This document shows, in pieces, positions 57,376 to 64,000 of a stretch of 64,000 nucleotides of DNA (within the stretch, counting starts at the first letter, position 1; each line of letters begins with the position of its first letter). This DNA is from Carya illinoinensis (taxonomy: Eukaryota; Streptophyta; Magnoliopsida; Fagales; Juglandaceae): positions 14,084,001 through 14,148,000 of the forward strand of contig NC_056766.1 of NCBI RefSeq assembly GCF_018687715.1. The letters run 5' to 3'. The notes beneath the pieces were generated by a model. The model saw only the letters and a list, made by a program, of their open reading frames with translations, did not search any database and was not told the origin of the DNA. Made by a program: the position numbers and the translations under genes.

Positions 57376-60300
57376 CTCGCATCAGAGAAGATGTCAACGA
57401 GCATATCACGGAAACTCTCCGTTCTCGACGGTGGAAGAAGGGTATGGGATATATCTACACTTTTAGGAACCCAACGCTTTGTTTCTATTTTTTGTTGGAC
57501 AATAACGTTTCAACTCTTCTCTTAGATGAGCTTATTCTATATTGCAACCTCTTTTTCTCATTCTTGATGTTGATGCTTCGAAAAGATATTTAGTACTTAT
57601 AGGTCCATCATAATGAATGCCCAAGAACCCAAAATGGATCTGATTAGTCTTATAGAGCCACAAAACAATGTAGGCTAGATAATGCCTCCGTGTTATTTGG
57701 GAGAGGTTAACTGCAATTAATGTGCAAAATCGTGAACGTTATATCCATCAGTATTTATTATCTTCACAACGGTACCCTTATAAATAACACTTAGAGGTAA
57801 CACTGTCATTTCAATTCAGTCATTCTTATATATAAACTAAGATCATTAATCTGACTTAAGCATCGGACAGCCACCGGGCATTTGATTGCTCCTGTGTGTT
57901 CTGTAGTTATTGATACCAAAGTTGCAAGAAAAATATACTATAGCCCTACCCACTTGTGGAACTTCATAAGCTACTTGAGCAAAAATGTGAGCTGTATGCA
58001 ATCTCACCTTCTCCTTACTTTTATCTTATTTAATTAAGAAAATTATGTGGACTTGCATTGGGTTCCAAAGGTCAATAAAAAATCCACGCTAACCCCGCAA
58101 TATTCCAAGCCGAGACTTGGTCAGATCTGACTCTTTCGTCAGGTCTCGCATCAGAGAAGATGTCAAGGAGCATCTCACAGAAACTCTCCATTCTTGACGG
58201 TGGAAGAAGGGTACGGGATATAGCTACACTTTTAGGAACCCAACAGTCTGTTTATCTTTTTTATGGTCGATAACATTTCTACACTTCCCTTAGATAAGCT
58301 TCTTCTATTTTGCAACCTCTTTTTCTCATTCTTGATAATGATAGTTGGAAATGATATTTAGTACTTATAGATGCATCATAGTTAATGCCCAAAAACCCAT
58401 AATGGATCTGATTAGTCTTATAGAGCTACAAAACAATGTAGGCTAGATAATGTCTTCGTGTTATTTGGAAGAGGTTAACTACAATGAATGTGGAAAATCG
58501 TCAACGTTATATCCATCAGTATTTATTATCTTCACGACGGTACCCTTATACGTAACACATAGAGGAAACTCTGTCATTTCAATTTAGTCATTCTTATATA
58601 CGCACTAGGATCATTAATCTGACTTAAGCATCAGAGAACCACCAGCCACTAGGTGCCACAGTGTTATTTCTTGAAGATGTCTGTGCAGTTGGTGCTGTGA
58701 AACAAGTTCGTAACAATGGTGTTTTACAAGTTTAACAAAAAAGAACCAATCTTTTCAATGATGTTTGGAGCTTGAGATGCTTTATTGCCTCACGTGATTG
58801 CTACAGTGAGTTCTGTAATTATTCATACAAGAAAAATATACTATAACCCTGCCCACTTGTGGAACTTGATAAGCTTCTTGGGTGAAAATGTGCGCAGTAA
58901 GCACTCTCGCTTTCTCTTTATTTTTATCTTATTTTATTTGAACAATTATGTTGACTTGCTTTGGGTTTCAAAGGTCAATAAATAATCTACGCTAACCCCC
59001 CAATATTCCAAGCTGAGACTGGGTCAAATCTGACTCTTGGGTTACGCCTCGCATCAAAGAAGATGTCAGCAAGCATCTCACGGAAACTCTTCGTTCTGAA
59101 CGCTGGAAGAAGGGCAAGGGATATCGCTACACTTTTAGGAACCCAACGCTTTCTTTATGTTTTTTGTTGGACGATAACGTTTCAACTCTTCTCTTTGATA
59201 AGCTTATTCTATTTTGCAACTTGTTGTTCTCATTCTTGATGTTGATGGTTCGAAAGGTTATTTAGTACTTATAGGTCCATCATAACGAATGCCAAAGAAT
59301 CCATAATGGATCTGATCAGTCTTATAGAGCCACGAAACAATGTAGGCTAGATAATGCCTCCGTGTTATTTGAAAGACGTTAACAACAGTTAATGTGGAAA
59401 ATTGTAAACGTTATATCCATCAGTATTATGTTCACGACGGTACTCATATAAATAAGACATAGAGGTAACTATGTCATTTCAATTCAGTCATTCTTATATA
59501 CAAACTAAGATAATTAATCTAACATATGCATTGGAGAACCACCGGGCACTCGGTGCCACTGTGTTATTTCTTGCAGATGTCTGTGCAATTGGTGGTGAAA
59601 CAAGTCCCTCACAATGGTGTTTTACAAGTTTAACGAAAAAGAACCAATCTTTTTTATGATCTTTGGAGTTTGAGATGTTTTATGGTCTCGCATGATTGCT
59701 CCGGTGAGTTCTGTAGTTATTGATACCAAAGTTGCAAGAAAAATATACTATAGCCCTACCCACTTGTGGAACTTGATAAGCTTCTTGAACAAAAATGTGA
59801 GCTGTATGCAATCTCACTTTCTCTTTACTTTTATCTTATTTAATTAAGAAAATTATGTGGACTTGCGTTTGGGTTCCAAAGGTCAATAAATAATCCACAC
59901 TAAGCCCCCAACATTCCAAGCCTAGACTGGGTCAGATCTGACACTTTCGTCAGGTCTCGCATCAGAAAAGATGTCAAGGAGCATGTCACAGAAACTCTCC
60001 ATTCTTGACGGTGGAAGAAGGGTATGGGATATAGCTACACTTTTAGGAACCCAACAGTCTGTTTATCTTTTTTATGGTCGATAACATTTCTACACTTCCC
60101 TTAGATAAGCTTCTTCTATTTTGCAACCTCTTTTTCTCATTCTTGATAATGATAGTTGGAAATGATATTTAGTACTTATAGATGCATCATAGTTAATGCC
60201 CAAAAACCCATAATGGATCTGATTAGTCTTATAGAGCTACAAAACAATGTAGGCTAGATAATGCCTCCGCGATATTTGGATGAGGTTAACTACAATGAAT

Positions 60301-63300
60301 GTGGAAAATCGTCAACGTTATATCCATCAGTATTTATTATCTGCACGACGGTACCCTTATAAGTAACACATAGAGGAAACTCTGTCATTTCAATTTAGTC
60401 ATTCTTATATATGCACTAGGATCATTAATCTGACTTAAGCATCAGAGAACCACCAGGCACTCGGTGCCATAATGTTATTTCTTGAAGATATCTGTGCAAT
60501 TGGTGCTGTGAAACAAGTCCGTAACAATGGTGTTTTACAAGTTTAACAAAAAAGAACCGATCTTTTTATTGATGTTTGGAGCTTGAGATGCTTTATTGCC
60601 TCACGTGATTGCTCCGGTGAGTTCTGTAATTATTCATACAAGAAAAATATACTATAGCCCTGCCCACTTGTGGAACTTGATAAGCTTCTTGGGTGAAAAT
60701 GTGAGCAGTAGGCACTCTCGCTTTCTCTTTATTTTTATCTTATTTTATTTAAACAATTATGTCGACTTGCTTTGGGTTTCAAAGGTCAATAAATAATCTA
60801 CGCTAACCCCCCAATATTCCAAGCTGAGACTGGGTCAGATCTGACTCTTGGGTTAGGTCTCGCATGAGAGAAGATGTCGACAAGCATGTCACGGAAACTC
60901 TTCGTTCTCAACGCTGGAAGAAGGGCAAGGGATATAGCTACACTTTTAGGAACCCAAAGCTTTGTTTACTTTTTTTGTTGGTCAATAACGTTTCAACGCT
61001 TCTTTTAGATAAGCTTCTTTTATTTTGCAACCTCTTTTTCTCATTCTTGATGTTGATGGTTGGAAAAGATATTTAGCACTTATAGGTCCATTGTAGTGAA
61101 TGCCCAAGAACCCATAATGGATCTGAGTAGTCATATAGAGCCACAAAACAATGTAGGCTAGATAATCCCTTCATGTTATTTGGAAGAGGTTAACTGCAAT
61201 TAATGTGGAAAATCGTCAACGTTATATCCATCAGTATTTATTATCTTCACGACGGTACTCTTATAAATAAGACATAGAGGTAACTATGTCATTTCAATTC
61301 AGTCATTCTTATATACAAACTAAGATAATTAATCTGACATATGCATTGGAGAACCATCGGGCACTCGGTGCCACTGTGTTATTTCTTGCAGATGTCTGTG
61401 CAGTTGGTGGTGTGAAACAAGTCCCTCACAATGGTGTTTTACAAGTTTAACGAAAAAGAACCAATCTTTTTTATGATCTTTGGAGTTTGAGATGTTTTAT
61501 GGTCTCGCGTGATTGCTCTGGTGAGTTCTGTAGTTATTGATACCAAAGTTGCAAGAAAAATATACTATAGCCCTACCCACTTGTGGAACTTGATAAGCTT
61601 CTTGAACAAAAATGTGAGCTGTATGCAATCTCGCTTTCTCTTTACTTTTATCTTATTTAATTAAGAAAATTATGTGGACTTGCATTTGGGTTCCAAAGGT
61701 CAATAAATAATCCACGCTAAGCCCCCAATATTCCAAGCCTAGACTGGGTCAGATCTGACTCTTTCGTCAGGTCTCGCATCAGAGAAGATGTCAAGGAGCA
61801 TGTCACAGAAACTCTCCATTCTTGACGGTGGAAGAAGGGTACGGGATATAGCTACACTTTTAGGAACCCAACAGTTTGTTTATTTTTTTTATGGTCGATA
61901 ACATTTCTACACTTCTCTTAGATAAGCTTCTTCTATTTTGCAACCTCTTTTTCTCATTCTTGATGTTGATAGTTGGAAACGATATTTAGTACTTATAGAT
62001 GCATCTTAGTGAATGCCCAAGAACCCATAATGGATCTGATTAGTCTTATAGAGCTACAAAACAATGTAGGCTAGATAATGCCTCCGTGTTATTTGGAAGA
62101 GGTTAACTGCAATCAATGTGGAAAATCGTCAACGTCATATCCATCAGTATTTATTATCTTCACGACGGTACCCTTATAAATAACACATAGAGGTAACTCT
62201 ATCATTTCAATTTAGTCATTCTTATATGCAAACTAAGATCATTAATCTGACTTAAGGATCAGAGAACCACCGGGCACTCGGTGCCACTGTGTGATTTCAT
62301 GCAAATGTTGGTGCAGTTGGTGGTGTGAAACAAGTCCATAACAATGGTGTTTTACAAGTTTAAATAAAAAGAACCAATCTTTTTTATGATCTTCAGAGCT
62401 TAAGATGCTTTATGGGCTCGCGTGATTGCTCTGGTGAGTTCTGTAGTTATTGATACCAAAGCTGCAAGAAAAATATACTATAGCCCTACCCTTTTGTGGA
62501 ACTTGATAAGCTTCTTGAGCAGAAATTCTTGAGCAAAAATGCGAGCTGTATGCACTCTCGCTTTCTCTTTATTTTTATCTTATTTTATTAAAACAATAAT
62601 GATGACTTGCGTTGGGTTCCAGAGGTCAATAAATAATCCATGCTTGCCCCCCATTATTCCATGCCGAGACTGGGTCTGATCTGAGTCTTTCGTCAGGTCT
62701 CGTATCAGAGAAGATGTCAACGAGCGTCTCACAAAAACTCTCCGCTCTCGACAGTGGAAGAAGGGTACAGGGTATAGCTACACTTTTAGGAACCCAACAT
62801 TTTGTTTATTTTTTTTGTTGGACGATAACGTTACAACGCTTCTCTTAGATAGGCTTCTTCTATTTTTCTACCTCTTTTTCTCGTTATTGATGTTGACGGT
62901 TGGAAAAGATGTTTAGTACTTATAGGTCCGTCGTAGTGAATGCCCAAGAACCCATAATGGATTTGATTAGTCTTATAGAGCCCCAAAACAAAGTAGGCTA
63001 GATAATGCCTCCGTGTTATTAGAAAGAGGCTAACTGCAATTAATGTTGAAAATTGTTAACATTATATCCATCAATATTTATTATCTTCTCGACGGTACCC
63101 TAATAAATAATACATAGAGGTAACACTGTCATTTGAATTCAGTCATTCTTATATGCAAACTAAGATGATTAATCTTACTTAAGCAACAGAGAAGCACTAG
63201 GCGCTCGGTGCCAACGTTTTATTTCTTGTAGATGTCTGTGCAGTTGGTGGTGTGAAACAAGTTTGTAACAATGGTGTTTTACAAGTTTAACAAAAAAGAA

Positions 63301-64000
63301 CCAATCTTTTTTATGATCTTTGGAGCTTGAGATGTTTTATGGTCTCACATGATTGCTCCGGTGAGTTATGTAGTAATTGATACCAAAGTTGCAAGAAAAA
63401 TATGCTATAGCTCTATCCACATGCGGAACTTGTTAAGCTTCTTGAGCAAAATTTCTTGAGCAAAAATGCGAGCTGCATGCACTCTCGCTTTCTCTTTATT
63501 TTTATCTTATTTTATTAAAACAATTATGTGGACTTGCGTTGCGTTCCAAAGTTCATTAAATAATCCAACCTAACCCCCCAATATTCCATGCCGAGACTGG
63601 GTCAGATTTGACTGTTGGGTCAAGTCTCGCATCAGAGAAGATGTCAACGAGCATCTCACATAAACTCTCTATTCTCGATAGTGGAAGAAGGGTACGGGAT
63701 ATAGCCACACTTTTAGGGACCGAACGCTTTGTTCATTTTTTTTGTAGGTCGATAACATTTCAACACTACTCTTAGATAAGCTTCTTCTATTTTGCAACCT
63801 CTTTTTCTCATTCTTGTTGTTGATGGTTGGAAAAGATATTTAGTACTTATAGGTCCATTATAGTGAATGATTAAGAATGAATAATGGATCCGATTAGTCT
63901 TATACAGCCCTACAACAATGTAGGCTAGATAATGCCTCTGTGCTATTCAGAAGAGGTTAACTCCAATTACTGAGGAAAATCGTCAATGTTATATCCATCA
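57376..64000 (+). repeat. Diverged right part of the array
   Basis: Monomers here differ from the core at many sites (CTTTCGTCAGG for CTTGGGTCAGG, ATGGTCGATAACATTTC for TTGGACGATAACGTTTC). They form an older two-monomer period: 58144, 59955 and 61772 resemble one another, as do 59047 and 60858. One monomer (near 57880) lacks ~140 bp. The last two monomers carry a ~14-bp insertion (TTCTTGAGCAAAAA, near 62527 and 63452) also found at the left border near 22890. Confidence 0.85.

Larger units (their letters stand above)
22121..64000 (+). repeat. Tandem satellite array, ~912-bp monomer, at least 45 copies
   Basis: Head-to-tail monomers fill the rest of the window. Using the landmark TCTCGCATCA, successive copies start at 23681, 24590, 25502, 26415, 27327, 28238, 29151, 30064, 30976, 31889, 32801, 33714 and so on to 63625, mostly 909-914 bases apart. 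Exceptions are 889 (two intervals, from a 24-bp deletion), 769 (a ~140-bp deletion near 57880) and 926-927 (the last two). All are in the same orientation, and the array runs off the right edge. Each monomer contains TATAAATA, a Tat-LTR-like stretch, AATAAA and a short reading frame. No retrotransposon is inserted inside the array here. Confidence 0.97.

Noticed and set aside
22121..64000. CRISPR-like or rDNA array
   Set aside because: The repeats are ~912 bp with no spacers, and no 5S, 18S, 5.8S or 25S sequence is recognisable in the monomer.
22121..64000. Centromeric identity of the satellite
   Set aside because: Array size and higher-order structure would fit, but nothing in the sequence shows CENH3 association, and many plant satellites are not centromeric.

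Overview
The window looks like repeat-dominated nuclear DNA of a flowering plant, probably a dicot. I base this on plant-type Ty3/gypsy retrotransposons primed by initiator-Met tRNA, a Tekay/Del-type chromodomain tail, a long (CT)n tract, a plant-style long-monomer satellite, and no intact host gene. Family names come from reading motifs by eye; no database search was possible.

Layout. 1-1606 is anonymous flank whose last part resembles an old LTR tail. 1612-9164 is a complete but non-autonomous Ty3/gypsy element (element 1). It has CATAC target-site duplications on both sides, a primer-binding site, a broken gag, about 2.6 kb of non-coding filler where pol should be, a polypurine tract and a 2.2-kb 3' LTR. 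Its 5' LTR has lost about 950 bp. 9170-11190 is flank plus a probable older LTR remnant containing a 71-bp (CT)n microsatellite. 11225-12930 is a decayed Tat-lineage pol fragment (RNase H and integrase). About 12940-21544 is a second member of the element 1 family (element 2). It is 5'-truncated but carries gag, protease, RT, RNase H, integrase and chromodomain, all broken by stops and frameshifts. Its LTRs, PBS, polypurine tract and gag match element 1, so element 2-type copies are the plausible source of enzymes for element 1-type copies. 21545-22100 is short unique sequence with an exon-like open stretch.

From about 22.1 kb to the right edge at 64 kb the window is one head-to-tail tandem array of a roughly 912-bp monomer. 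I count 45 successive monomers by one landmark, plus two short divergent units at the left border. Monomers fall into two main types that often alternate, and there are recent two- and three-monomer block duplications. The middle is homogenised and both ends are diverged. Each monomer holds a TATAAATA box, a stretch resembling the promoter-distal part of Tat-type LTRs, an AATAAA, an exon-like segment with plausible splice signals, and, in most central copies, an intact 58-codon reading frame. I think this LTR-like, potentially transcribable satellite is the most notable feature of the window.

No intact host protein-coding gene, tRNA, rRNA or CRISPR array was found.
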